A DNA stretch of 64,000 nucleotides from Acidaminococcus fermentans. GTDB lineage: Bacteria; Bacillota; Negativicutes; Acidaminococcales; Acidaminococcaceae. Each line of letters opens with the position of its first letter. Position 1 is the stretch's first letter. Positions 52,637 through 60,336 of the stretch are shown piece after piece. The notes below the pieces were generated by a model that worked only from the letters and a program-made list of their open reading frames with translations, ran no database searches and was not told where the DNA came from. The translations under genes were made by a program, and so were the position numbers. The stretch lies in the NCBI RefSeq assembly GCF_009696675.1, contig NZ_VULN01000002.1, positions 1-64,000 of the forward strand, read 5' to 3'.

Positions 52637-53857
52637 TTACCGGCTGCGGTACCGTTCCATGATCTGGAGCACCCGGTCAATGGCATCATGGGTATTTTGG
52701 GGATCCTGGGAGAAGTTCACCCGGAAACTGTGGGTGAACTGGGGACCGAATTCTGTGCCCGGAGTGATGATGACACCGGTGAGTTTCCGGACGATCTTGG
52801 CAAAATCACTGATGCTCACGTCCATAGGCGGCAGAGTGGGGAAAATATAGCTGCCTCCTTCGGTTTTCCGGACGCTGCATCCTGCATGGCTCCGGACCAG
52901 GGCAATCAGATCATCCCGGATGGCCTGATGGACGGCAATCCGGTCCTTCAGCCATCCTTCCGGTTCCCGGAACCAGCTGCGGAACACATACTGGCTGTAG
53001 CCCGGGGCCCGGAGGGTCACAATGGCCTGTAGTTTTTCCATCCGGTCGATGATCCAGGAGGAACCGAAAGCCGTGCCCAGACGGAACCCGCTGAGAGATT
53101 CGGTCTTGGACGGTCCCATGATGGTCAGCAGGCTGTCCGGACGGTCGGCTTCGGGCAGGGCCCGGAGATGGGTATAGGGATGATTGTCAAAGATCTGCCG
53201 GGAATACAGCTGGTCCACCAGGAGGATTACATGGTATTTTTTCGCCAGCCGGGCGATTTCCCGGGTCTCTTCTTCAGAAAAGATCACGCCGGTGGGGTTG
53301 TTGGGGTTGGAATACAGGAACAGCTTCACACCCTGTTTGAAAGATTCTTCCAGGGCCGCCAGATTCACTCCGGCATTTTTATCCTGGCTCAGGTAGTCCA
53401 GTTTTACAGGAACCAGTTCCCCTTCAAAGAATTCCACCAGTTTCCGGTTGTCGAAGTAATCCGGTTCCACGATGGCCACTTTGTCGCCCCTGCCCACCAG
53501 GCTGCCCAGGGCCAGGAACAGAGCCCCCTGGGTCCCGGGGGTCAGGATCAGTTCCGTTTCCGGGTCGATGGGAGCTCCGGTGAAGGCTGCCAGTTTGGCT
53601 GCCACATCTTTCCGGATATCTTCTCCGCCCCGGTATTCCGTATAGGCCACGCAGCCCCCTTTCCGGAACCCTTCCACAAAGGTTTCCAGGGTGCCGGGAG
53701 CCGGCTGGTGGGCGTCCACGTCGCCGTGAGAGAAGTTGACCGCCGGACCGGGCAGGGGTTCTCCCCGCAGATCCAGTTCCACTTTTTGCTGCCGGCTTTC
53801 CTGTCCCGGAGCATTGTCGATTCCCAAACGCTGGAATTTTGCTGTCATCAGATCCAT
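52637..53857 (-). CDS. Class I/II PLP-dependent aminotransferase
   Basis: A 406-residue fold-type I enzyme. Motifs are YTEYRGGEDIRKDVAAKLAA near residue 72, LTPGTQGALFLALGSL near 105, YSNPNNPTGVIFS near 185, LLVDQLYSRQIF near 215 and the PLP-Lys in MGPSKTESLSGFRLG near 250. The extended N-terminus (about 40 residues) precedes the core. The substrate is unknown. AAAAGGAGA precedes ATG 53857. It is followed after 32 bp by the class V enzyme. A small frame lies just upstream in the same transcript. Confidence 0.85.
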   Translation of the reverse strand: MDLMTAKFQRLGIDNAPGQESRQQKVELDLRGEPLPGPAVNFSHGDVDAHQPAPGTLETFVEGFRKGGCVAYTEYRGGEDIRKDVAAKLAAFTGAPIDPETELILTPGTQGALFLALGSLVGRGDKVAIVEPDYFDNRKLVEFFEGELVPVKLDYLSQDKNAGVNLAALEESFKQGVKLFLYSNPNNPTGVIFSEEETREIARLAKKYHVILLVDQLYSRQIFDNHPYTHLRALPEADRPDSLLTIMGPSKTESLSGFRLGTAFGSSWIIDRMEKLQAIVTLRAPGYSQYVFRSWFREPEGWLKDRIAVHQAIRDDLIALVRSHAGCSVRKTEGGSYIFPTLPPMDVSISDFAKIVRKLTGVIITPGTEFGPQFTHSFRVNFSQDPQNTHDAIDRVLQIMERYRSR

Positions 53858-53902
53858 GGTTGATTCTCCTTTTTTATAGATTGCGCTGTTGCTGAATGTT
53901 TT

Positions 53903-54073
53903 TTACATTCCCGGCAGGACAGTGGCTTTTGCCTGCTGGCAGCGGCAGCTGACGGAGGCAGACGATTTCTTTCCGGGAACCGGGGCGGATGCCAGTTTTC
54001 CCGCCAGACGGGTCCGGATGAATTCGTCTTTTTCCAAACCAGTCAGTAATTTATCCATGAAGCTCTTTTTCAT
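53903..54073 (-). CDS. Small protein upstream of the aminotransferase operon, function unknown
   Basis: A 56-codon frame beginning MKKSFMDKLLTGLEKDEFIR and ending TVLPGM, with GAGAGGG about nine bases before the ATG and a good promoter at 54136-54164. The peptide is basic, with a Ser/Cys stretch (SASVSCRCQQ), and has no hydrophobic segment. Being first in the transcript, it could be a small protein or a leader peptide. It is not recognised from any family. Confidence 0.45.
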   Translation of the reverse strand: MKKSFMDKLLTGLEKDEFIRTRLAGKLASAPVPGKKSSASVSCRCQQAKATVLPGM

Positions 54074-54135
54074 AGCACTCACCCTCTCTTTATCAATCTT
54101 TCTGTTTCTCAGGAATGTTTTCCTTGGATGGTTTC

Positions 54136-54164
54136 AGTATAAGTCAGAAGGAAACAGTTGTAAA
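54136..54164 (-). promoter_or_regulatory. Leftward promoter of the aminotransferase operon
   Basis: On the minus strand, -35 TTTACA (54159-54164), a 17-bp spacer and -10 TATACT (54136-54141). Confidence 0.75.
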
Positions 54165-54169
54165 ACAAC
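54157..54169. promoter_or_regulatory. Palindrome over the shared -35 elements, probable LysR site
   Basis: GTTGT-AAA-ACAAC. It covers the -35 boxes of both divergent promoters, so one bound regulator could affect both. Confidence 0.5.
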
Positions 54170-54186
54170 TTATTTTACTTTATAAT
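54158..54186 (+). promoter_or_regulatory. Rightward promoter of the LysR gene
   Basis: -35 TTGTAA (54158-54163), a 17-bp spacer and -10 TATAAT (54181-54186). Confidence 0.75.
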
Positions 54187-54219
54187 ATTCTAAAAACGAC
54201 TATTAAAAGGAACGGAAAA

Positions 54220-55110
54220 ATGGATACGGAATCACTCTACCTGTTCCGGGATCTTTGCCGGACCCGGAACATGACCCAGACCGCCAAGAATTTTTATCTG
54301 ACCCAATCCACCCTCAGCAAACGGCTGGCCCGGCTGGAAGAGGAACTGGGATATCCGCTGCTGCTGCGGAGCAAAGGGCGGCAGGAAGCGGAACTGACCG
54401 GGAAGGGAGAACAGTTCCTGGGGGTGGCGGTCCATATGCTGGAATTGTACGAGGAAGGGCTTTCTTTTCGGGAAGAAAAGGAAAGGTATCTGCTGCGGCT
54501 TGGGTGCATGCGCAGTGCCCAGGAATATTTCCTGGCCGGGTTCCTCCAGGATTACCTGGGGGAGCATCCCAGGTGCAGCCTTACCCTGGAAGACCATCAC
54601 AGTGTGGAAATCCGGGATTTGCTGCTGGAAGGGATGCTGGATGTGGGCATTGTGCAGTTCCCCCTTTCCAACAGAGGACTGGTCAGTGTGCTGCTCCACG
54701 AAGAGCCGTTCCTGGTGGTGATGAAGGATCCGGGAGACTTCCAGGGGAAAAAGGTCATTTCCATGGAAGACCTCAACGGGAAACAGGAAATCTTCCAGAT
54801 CTTCACGGAAGAATTCCGCAGCTGGCATGATCAGTACTGGCGGGCCATGGACAGCAAGATCCGGGTGAACAGCACACCCACCGCCGAAAAGTATTTCCAG
54901 GCTCCGGAAGACTGGATGCTGGTGCCCCGGTCGGTGGCCGCCGCCATGGGCGAAAGAGGATTTTCCGTATTCCCCCTGGCGGAAAGGACTCCTTTCCACC
55001 GGCTGTACCTGGCCTGCCGTCAGGGAGAAGACCGGCTCTGGGTAAAAGAAATGGCCACCGCCCTCCAAAAGCATTTTCAGGAATTGGAAAAAGGAGCTGT
55101 GAAGAAATGA
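54220..55110 (+). CDS. LysR-family transcriptional regulator
   Basis: A 296-residue regulator. The winged HTH (residues about 3-62) reads LYLFRDLCRTRNMTQTAKNF and TLSKRLARLEEELG. The effector domain (about 90-290) has the LysR substrate-binding fold (RLGCMRSAQEYFLAGFLQDY, then DVGIVQFPLS). ATG 54220 follows AAAAGGAACGG; the longer upstream frame runs over its own promoter. It is divergent from the aminotransferase operon with overlapping promoters, so it very likely controls that operon. The inducer is unknown. Confidence 0.9.
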   Translation: MDTESLYLFRDLCRTRNMTQTAKNFYLTQSTLSKRLARLEEELGYPLLLRSKGRQEAELTGKGEQFLGVAVHMLELYEEGLSFREEKERYLLRLGCMRSAQEYFLAGFLQDYLGEHPRCSLTLEDHHSVEIRDLLLEGMLDVGIVQFPLSNRGLVSVLLHEEPFLVVMKDPGDFQGKKVISMEDLNGKQEIFQIFTEEFRSWHDQYWRAMDSKIRVNSTPTAEKYFQAPEDWMLVPRSVAAAMGERGFSVFPLAERTPFHRLYLACRQGEDRLWVKEMATALQKHFQELEKGAVKK

Positions 55111-55140
55111 GGATTCATTTCTTCACAGCTCCTTTTTTAT
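55088..55140. terminator. Bidirectional terminator between LysR and the M23 gene
   Basis: A long stem, AAAGGAGCTGTGAAGAAATG with its complement, ending in a T-run; it includes the LysR stop codon. Confidence 0.88.
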
Positions 55141-56093
55141 CCCACCGGCCTTGCAAAATTCAGCGGATTCACCGGACTCCCGTTCTGGCGCACTTCGAAA
55201 TGCACGTGAGGGCCGGTGCTGTAGCCGCTGCTGCCGGCGTAGCCGATGATGTCTCCCCGGCGTACGGTCTGGCCCGGCTGGACGGCGATGGCGCTCATGT
55301 GGCCGTAGCAGGTGGTGAGCCCGTTGCCGTGGTTGATGCTGACGAACCGGCCGTAGCCCCCGTTCCACTGGGCATCTTCCACCGTTCCGGCAGCGGATGC
55401 CTTGATGGGGGTGCCGTAATCCACGGCGATGTCCACCCCGGGATGGTAATCACTGCCGTTCCCGAAAGGATCTGCCCGGAGACCGAAGAAGGAACTGATC
55501 TCCCCGCCGCTCACCGGCCAGCCGTAGGTGCCGTCCCCGGTATCTGACAGGGCCAGCAGCATGTTGGTGAGGTTTTCCTTCTTGTAGGCCAGCTTCTTCC
55601 AGTTGATTTCATCCTGGACTTCCAGTACGGAAAGCTGGTCAGCGGTGGTGGAGCCTCCCTGGCCCCCTTTGTCCAGTTCCTTGGACTTTTTGTCCACGGC
55701 ATCTTCTCCGATTTTCACCCCGTCCTTGGCCAGCTTCTGGCGGACGGCGTTTTCCACCTGGACCACCTGGGCCAGTTCCCGCTGGAGCTTTTCATTGTCA
55801 TCCATGAGCTTGGCCAGCCGTTCCGTGTAGACCCCATAGTCCGCCCGGTAGTTGGCCAGTTCCGTCTGTTCGTCCCAGGCCTTGAACAGCAGCCCGGCAC
55901 ACACCGCCAGCCCCATTAGGCTGGCCAGGAAGGCACCGCAAAAGCCCACCAGCAGCTTGGGCCCTGCATGGAATTCCTGGATCTGTCCGTCTGCATCTTT
56001 CCACTGGAAAGAAAAACCGGCTCCCACCAGGTGCCCGGAAGGGAGGATCCCCTTGATTCCTTTCAATTTATCCGTCAGTTCCTTTTTCTCCAT
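55137..56093 (-). CDS. M23-family peptidoglycan endopeptidase, membrane-anchored
   Basis: A 318-residue LytM-type protein. The cytoplasmic N-terminus of about 45 residues is followed by one membrane helix (KLLVGFCGAFLASLMGLAVC), a coiled coil (residues about 75-120) and the M23 domain. Zinc and catalytic residues are in SDYHPGVDIAVDYG, CYGHM and GPHVHFEVRQNG, all intact, so it should be an active hydrolase rather than an EnvC/NlpD-type activator. It acts in the periplasm on cell-wall cross-links. It is separated from the upstream padR gene by a terminator. Confidence 0.88.
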   Translation of the reverse strand: MEKKELTDKLKGIKGILPSGHLVGAGFSFQWKDADGQIQEFHAGPKLLVGFCGAFLASLMGLAVCAGLLFKAWDEQTELANYRADYGVYTERLAKLMDDNEKLQRELAQVVQVENAVRQKLAKDGVKIGEDAVDKKSKELDKGGQGGSTTADQLSVLEVQDEINWKKLAYKKENLTNMLLALSDTGDGTYGWPVSGGEISSFFGLRADPFGNGSDYHPGVDIAVDYGTPIKASAAGTVEDAQWNGGYGRFVSINHGNGLTTCYGHMSAIAVQPGQTVRRGDIIGYAGSSGYSTGPHVHFEVRQNGSPVNPLNFARPVG

Positions 56094-56104
56094 ACCTGCT
56101 CCTT

Positions 56105-56133
56105 ACAAAAAGGACGTGCCAGCGGCACGTCCT
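56105..56133 (-). terminator. Terminator of the padR transcript
   Basis: AGGACGTGCC-AGC-GGCACGTCCT with a T-run on the minus strand. Confidence 0.8.
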
Positions 56134-56234
56134 GTACAACTCTTCGATTGTTCTGCACATCTTGACTACCGAGTCAATATTTTATCGCGAAAATCCGGTG
56201 CCTTCAACCGTTTCCCCAAAAAATTTACAAATTG

Positions 56235-56774
56235 TTAAATCTCCGCCAACTGCTTCTTTTCCCACTCCAGCTTCCGGGTTTCCCGCTGGATGGCTTCCTG
56301 GAGGATCAGGGCGTGGCCGTATTCTTTTTCCCGGTCTTCCTGGTTGGGGAACAGCAGCTGCCAGCGGAGCCGGAGGTGGGACAGCCGTTCTTCGTGGCGC
56401 CGGATGTCTTCCAGGAACAGCTGCCGGAGCTGGGGGTCTTTCCGGCTGCGGATCAGGTACAGCTTCATGGTGAATTCGTCCCGGGTGGGCATGATGCTGC
56501 CAAAAGGCTGGGCCAGCCAGTCCCGAAGCCGCTGGCGGCCGGAAGGGGCCAGGCGGTAGTATTTTTTCTGGAGCTTGGTGCCCACAGTGCCGGTATAGCT
56601 GGTGATCTGTCCGCTTTCTTCCAGCTTCCGGAGTTCCGGATACACCTGGCTGTGCCGGGCGCTCCAGAAGTCTCCCACTTCCTGGGCAAAGATCTTCCTG
56701 ATGTCGTAGCCGGTGAGATCCTGCTTGGCCAAAAGGCCCAGCAGAACATACTGGAGGGTGTTTTCTTTCGTCAT
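56235..56774 (-). CDS. PadR-family transcriptional repressor
   Basis: A 179-residue regulator. The N-terminal winged helix has YVLLGLLAKQDLTGYDIRKI and SQVYPELRKLEESGQI. The C-terminal helical dimerisation domain (residues about 90-179) is of the PadR C-terminal (Vir_act_alpha_C) type. ATG 56774 has AAGGAG upstream. It is divergent from an esterase and a LigB-type dioxygenase. The 26-bp palindrome at 56872-56897 contains the ATGT-N8-ACAT element preferred by PadR proteins. PadR members often sense phenolic acids. Confidence 0.88.
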   Translation of the reverse strand: MTKENTLQYVLLGLLAKQDLTGYDIRKIFAQEVGDFWSARHSQVYPELRKLEESGQITSYTGTVGTKLQKKYYRLAPSGRQRLRDWLAQPFGSIMPTRDEFTMKLYLIRSRKDPQLRQLFLEDIRRHEERLSHLRLRWQLLFPNQEDREKEYGHALILQEAIQRETRKLEWEKKQLAEI

Positions 56775-56831
56775 GGGAGGGCTCCTTTCTTCCGTTGTAT
56801 TATATCATAGAAAAAAGGACATCCAGGCATA

Positions 56832-56861
56832 TTGACAGCCTGTCTGCCAACATGCTACACT
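56832..56861 (+). promoter_or_regulatory. Promoter of the esterase-LigB operon
   Basis: -35 TTGACA (56832-56837), an 18-bp spacer and -10 TACACT (56856-56861). Confidence 0.75.
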
Positions 56862-56871
56862 CGTGACAACC

Positions 56872-56897
56872 AAAACATGTAAATATTTACATGTTTT
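56872..56897. promoter_or_regulatory. PadR operator: perfect 26-bp palindrome
   Basis: Half-site AAAACATGTAAAT followed by its exact complement. It lies 10 bp after the -10 box, where a bound repressor would block transcription, and contains ATGT-N8-ACAT. Confidence 0.8.
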
Positions 56898-56946
56898 CCT
56901 TCAGCAGGAGGAAGACAGTCTGAGAGCGAGTGAGGGAGGCAGTTTT

Positions 56947-57930
56947 ATGAAAATGAAAGGAAAAATGAGCCGGCTGGTGCTGTCCAGTCTGCTGCTGCTG
57001 GGCATGACGGGATTTTCCGGGGCAGAAGGGGCAGAGCATTATGCCAGCAAGACCCTGGAGGTGACTCCGGTGAAAACGGAAGTGAAGCAGATTTCCGGTG
57101 TGGTCTATGAACAGGTGCCCACCCGGGGCTATCCCAATGTGCCCATGGCCATGGATCTGCTCCAGCCCCAGAAAAAAGAGAAAATGCCCGCCATCGTCTT
57201 TGTCACTGGTGGGGGCTTCATCAACGCCAACCGGGACAACGGGGTCCAGCTGCGGAACTACCTGGCGGAAAAAGGCTATGTGGTAGCCAGCATTACCTAC
57301 CGGGTGGCGCCCACCGCCCGGTTCCCGGAACCCTTGGAAGATGTGAAGGCATCCATCCGGTATCTTCGGGCCCATGCGGACAAATGGAACATCGACAAAA
57401 ACCGGATCGGCATCGTGGGAGGCAGCGCCGGGGGTTATCTCTCCGCTTTTGCAGGGACCACCAGCGGCACCAGGACCTTTGACAAGGGAGAGAACCTCCA
57501 GGAATCCAGCCAGGTGAACTGTGCCGTGGATCTCTACGGGCTCTCCGACCTGAGCCGGGTGGGCATGGACTACCGCCCGGAAAACCAGAAGCTCCATCAG
57601 TCCGCCGGAGCCACGGAAGCCCTGTGGATCAACGGCAGTCCGGTGTTCGGCGGAAAAGACGGCGGGGTCAGCGCCGATCCCAAAGCCACGGAAGCAGCCA
57701 ACCCCATTGCCTATATCGGGAAAAACAGCGCCCCCATGCTGCTGATGCACGGGACGGCGGACAAAGTGGTGTCCCCGGGCCAGACGGACCTGCTGTACCA
57801 GGCCCTGAAAACCAAGGGGGTGCCGGCAGAACGGTACGAAATCCCCGGAGCCGCCCATGGAGGCGTGTACTGGGTTCAGGACAATGTGCTCCAGGTGATT
57901 GGAGATTTCTTTGACAAGTATCTGAAATAA
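56947..57930 (+). CDS. Exported alpha/beta-hydrolase (BD-FAE-like esterase)
   Basis: A 327-residue enzyme with a signal peptide (MSRLVLSSLLLLGMTGFSGA region, residues 7-27). Fold features are an oxyanion-hole motif VTGGGFINANRDN near residue 90, the nucleophile Ser in GIVGGSAGGYLSAF near 160, an acid in LMHGTADKVVSP near 270 and the catalytic His in GAAHGGVYWV near 308. This suits bacterial dual-function feruloyl/acetyl-xylan esterases and carboxylesterases. It is next to a PadR repressor and a LigB dioxygenase, so phenolic esters are plausible substrates. AGGGAGG precedes ATG 56947. Confidence 0.82.
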   Translation: MKMKGKMSRLVLSSLLLLGMTGFSGAEGAEHYASKTLEVTPVKTEVKQISGVVYEQVPTRGYPNVPMAMDLLQPQKKEKMPAIVFVTGGGFINANRDNGVQLRNYLAEKGYVVASITYRVAPTARFPEPLEDVKASIRYLRAHADKWNIDKNRIGIVGGSAGGYLSAFAGTTSGTRTFDKGENLQESSQVNCAVDLYGLSDLSRVGMDYRPENQKLHQSAGATEALWINGSPVFGGKDGGVSADPKATEAANPIAYIGKNSAPMLLMHGTADKVVSPGQTDLLYQALKTKGVPAERYEIPGAAHGGVYWVQDNVLQVIGDFFDKYLK

Positions 57931-57943
57931 AAGGAGAGAAACC

Positions 57944-58735
57944 ATGGAAGATCAGAAAATCATGCCGGTGGTGTTTTCCGGCCATGGCAGCCCCATGATT
58001 GCCCTGGCACACAATGCAATCACGGAAGGGATGGACCGGATCGGCCGGGCCGTGGAAAAGCAGTTCGGCAAACCCAAGGCCATCCTCATGGTGTCCGCCC
58101 ACTGGTATACCCACGGGACCTTCGTCCAGAGCGCCCCGGAACCCCGGCAGGTCTATGACATGTATGGGTTCCCCAAGGAACTGTACCAGGTGAGGTATCC
58201 CGCCAAAGGGGACCGGGAACTGACCGGGAAGGTGCAGGAACTGCTGGGTTCCGCCGTGGCCGTCAATGACGACTGGGGCATCGATCACGGGGCCTGGACG
58301 GTGCTGGTGCACATGTTCCCCAAGGCGGATATTCCCGTGGTCCAGCTGTCCGTGGACGGGGATATTTCCCATGAGGAAGAATTCCAGCTGGGCCGGAAGC
58401 TGGCAGATCTCCGGAAACAGGGATATCTGATCCTGGGCAGCGGCAACGTGGTCCACAACCTCCGGGAAGTGGAATGGGACAACAAGGGCGGTTCTGCCGC
58501 CACTCTCCGGTTCAATGACTATATTACCGAAGCGGTGCTCCAGGGAGACACGGACAAGGTGATCGGGTTCGGATCCCATCCGGATGCGGCGTATGCCGTA
58601 CCCACTCCGGACCACTACCTGCCCCTGCTGGTGTGCCTGGGAGCCGCCGGAAGCGACCGGGCCCAGGTGGTCAACAAAGTCTGCAACCTGGGATCCATGG
58701 CTATGACCGGGTATGCCTGGGGGATGGAGAAATAA
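57944..58735 (+). CDS. LigB-family extradiol dioxygenase (YgiD / 4,5-DOPA dioxygenase-like)
   Basis: A 263-residue class III ring-cleaving dioxygenase. Metal and catalytic His are in FSGHGSPMIAL (His near residue 14), VSAHWYTHG near 50, WGIDHGAWTVL near 112 and GSGNVVHNLRE near 165; the C-terminal TPDHYLPLL is also typical. Family members open catechol rings such as L-DOPA. It follows the esterase by 13 bp, under the PadR-controlled promoter. A dioxygenase in an anaerobe is unusual, so an oxygen-independent role is possible. Confidence 0.85.
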   Translation: MEDQKIMPVVFSGHGSPMIALAHNAITEGMDRIGRAVEKQFGKPKAILMVSAHWYTHGTFVQSAPEPRQVYDMYGFPKELYQVRYPAKGDRELTGKVQELLGSAVAVNDDWGIDHGAWTVLVHMFPKADIPVVQLSVDGDISHEEEFQLGRKLADLRKQGYLILGSGNVVHNLREVEWDNKGGSAATLRFNDYITEAVLQGDTDKVIGFGSHPDAAYAVPTPDHYLPLLVCLGAAGSDRAQVVNKVCNLGSMAMTGYAWGMEK

Positions 58736-58755
58736 AGAGAATACAGGGCTGCTGC

Positions 58756-58788
58756 AGGAACTGTTGCATATGCAACAGTTCCTTTTTA
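58756..58788 (+). terminator. Terminator of the esterase-LigB operon
   Basis: AGGAACTGTTGCA / TGCAACAGTTCCT and five T, GCTGYTGC-like family. Confidence 0.85.
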
Positions 58789-58812
58789 ATTAATAAAAAT
58801 TCTTAAAAACAC

Positions 58813-58841
58813 TTGCGCTTCTGGAAGCCATATCGTATAAT
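58813..58841 (+). promoter_or_regulatory. Promoter of the aldehyde dehydrogenase gene
   Basis: -35 TTGCGC (58813-58818), a 17-bp spacer and -10 TATAAT (58836-58841). Confidence 0.7.
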
Positions 58842-58896
58842 ATGGTTAACTGTAAACGACATAAATACAATTGAAAAAAATAAAGGAGGAACAAAG

Positions 58897-60291
58897 ATGG
58901 CTTATCAGACGATTTACCCCTATACCAATGAAGTGCTCCAGTCCTATGAAAATCTGTCCGATGCTGGGGTGGAAAAAGCCCTGGAACGGGCCTATGGACA
59001 ATATCAGGCCTGGCAGCAAGACAATGATGTGGAAGGCCGGAAAGCTGTCCTGCGTCAGGTAGCCGCACTGCTCCGGAGGGATTTGGACCGGTATGCGGAA
59101 ACCATGACCAAAGACATGGGCAAACTGTTTGTGGAAGCCCAGGGAGAAGTGTCCCTCTGCGCCGCCATTGCCGAATATTATGCGGACCAGGCGGATGGAT
59201 TCCTGGCTCGGGAACCGGTGGAAACCCCTGCCGGCAAAGCCTATATCCTGAAACAGGCCCGAGGTGTGATCATGGCGGTGGAACCCTGGAATTTTCCCTT
59301 CTATCAGGTGATGCGGGTGTTTGCTCCCAACTTCATCATAGGGAATCCGCTGCTGCTGAAACATGCCTCCAATTGTCCTGGCTCTGCCCTGGCCTTTGAA
59401 GCCCTGGTCCGGGAAGCGGGGGCTCCGGAAGGAGCTTTCCAGAATCTGTTTGCCAGCTATGATCAGGTTTCCCGGATCATCGAGGATCCCCGGGTGGCCG
59501 GAGCCTGCCTGACAGGATCGGAACGGGGAGGTTCCTCTGTAGCAGAGCATGCCGGAAAGGCCCTGAAGCCTTCCTCCCTGGAATTGGGGGGCAATGATGC
59601 CTTCATTGTCCTGGATGATGCGGATATGGACGAAGTGAAGTCCCAGCTGTTTGCCGCCCGTTTGTACAATGCAGGGCAGGTCTGTGTTTCTTCCAAACGG
59701 TTCATCGTGACGGAAAAGAACTATCACCGGTTCCTCCAGGATCTGACCGAAGTCTTTGCTTCCGCCCAATGGGGGGATCCCATGGATCCGGCTACCACGC
59801 TGGCACCTCTGTCCTCCGCCACAGCCAAGCGGGATGTGCTGGCCGCCATTGACCAGGCTGTCCAGGCCGGTGCCCGGGTGGTGTACGGGAACCAGCCTAT
59901 CGAGAGCCCCGGTTATTTCGTGATGCCCACCATCCTGACCGATGTGACGAAAGACAATCCCCTCTACAACAAAGAAGTCTTCGGCCCGGTAGGTGTGGTA
60001 TACAAAGTCCGGGACGAAGAGGAAGCCATTGCCTTGGCCAATGATTCCAGTTATGGACTGGGGAACACGGTGTTCAGCAGTGATATGGACCATGCAGGCC
60101 GGGTGGCGGCCCGGATCGAAACCGGTATGAGCTTCATCAATCATGGCTGGACCTCTCTGCCGGAACTGCCCTTCGGAGGCGTAAAGAATTCCGGTTACGG
60201 CCACGAACTGTCCCGGAGCGGATTCGATACCTTCGTGAATCAGCACCTGGTGTTCATTCCTCAGGCTGTATGGGAACGGCACGGGAAGTAA
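58897..60291 (+). CDS. NAD(P)-dependent aldehyde dehydrogenase, succinate-semialdehyde type
   Basis: A 464-residue ALDH-superfamily enzyme. It has KDMGKLFVEAQGEVSLCAA, the Rossmann-side AVEPWNFPFYQVMRVFAPN near residue 128, catalytic Glu in SLELGGNDAFIVLDD near 230 and catalytic Cys in YNAGQVCVSSKRF near 265. The closest subfamily by eye is the short SSADH (GabD/YneI-like) group. The aldehyde is not certain. AAAGGAGGA precedes ATG 58897. It is monocistronic, between its promoter and the terminator at 60297. Confidence 0.88.
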   Translation: MAYQTIYPYTNEVLQSYENLSDAGVEKALERAYGQYQAWQQDNDVEGRKAVLRQVAALLRRDLDRYAETMTKDMGKLFVEAQGEVSLCAAIAEYYADQADGFLAREPVETPAGKAYILKQARGVIMAVEPWNFPFYQVMRVFAPNFIIGNPLLLKHASNCPGSALAFEALVREAGAPEGAFQNLFASYDQVSRIIEDPRVAGACLTGSERGGSSVAEHAGKALKPSSLELGGNDAFIVLDDADMDEVKSQLFAARLYNAGQVCVSSKRFIVTEKNYHRFLQDLTEVFASAQWGDPMDPATTLAPLSSATAKRDVLAAIDQAVQAGARVVYGNQPIESPGYFVMPTILTDVTKDNPLYNKEVFGPVGVVYKVRDEEEAIALANDSSYGLGNTVFSSDMDHAGRVAARIETGMSFINHGWTSLPELPFGGVKNSGYGHELSRSGFDTFVNQHLVFIPQAVWERHGK

Positions 60292-60296
60292 AAATT

Positions 60297-60336
60297 AAAA
60301 GGGGGTGTGAATTTTTTCACACCCCCCCTTTTTTTA
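60297..60336. terminator. Bidirectional terminator between the ALDH and the M29 gene
   Basis: GGGGGTGTGAA / TTCACACCCCC with A-run and T-run. It has the same GGGGGTGTGAA stem as the tag-ilvN terminator at 28140. Confidence 0.88.
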
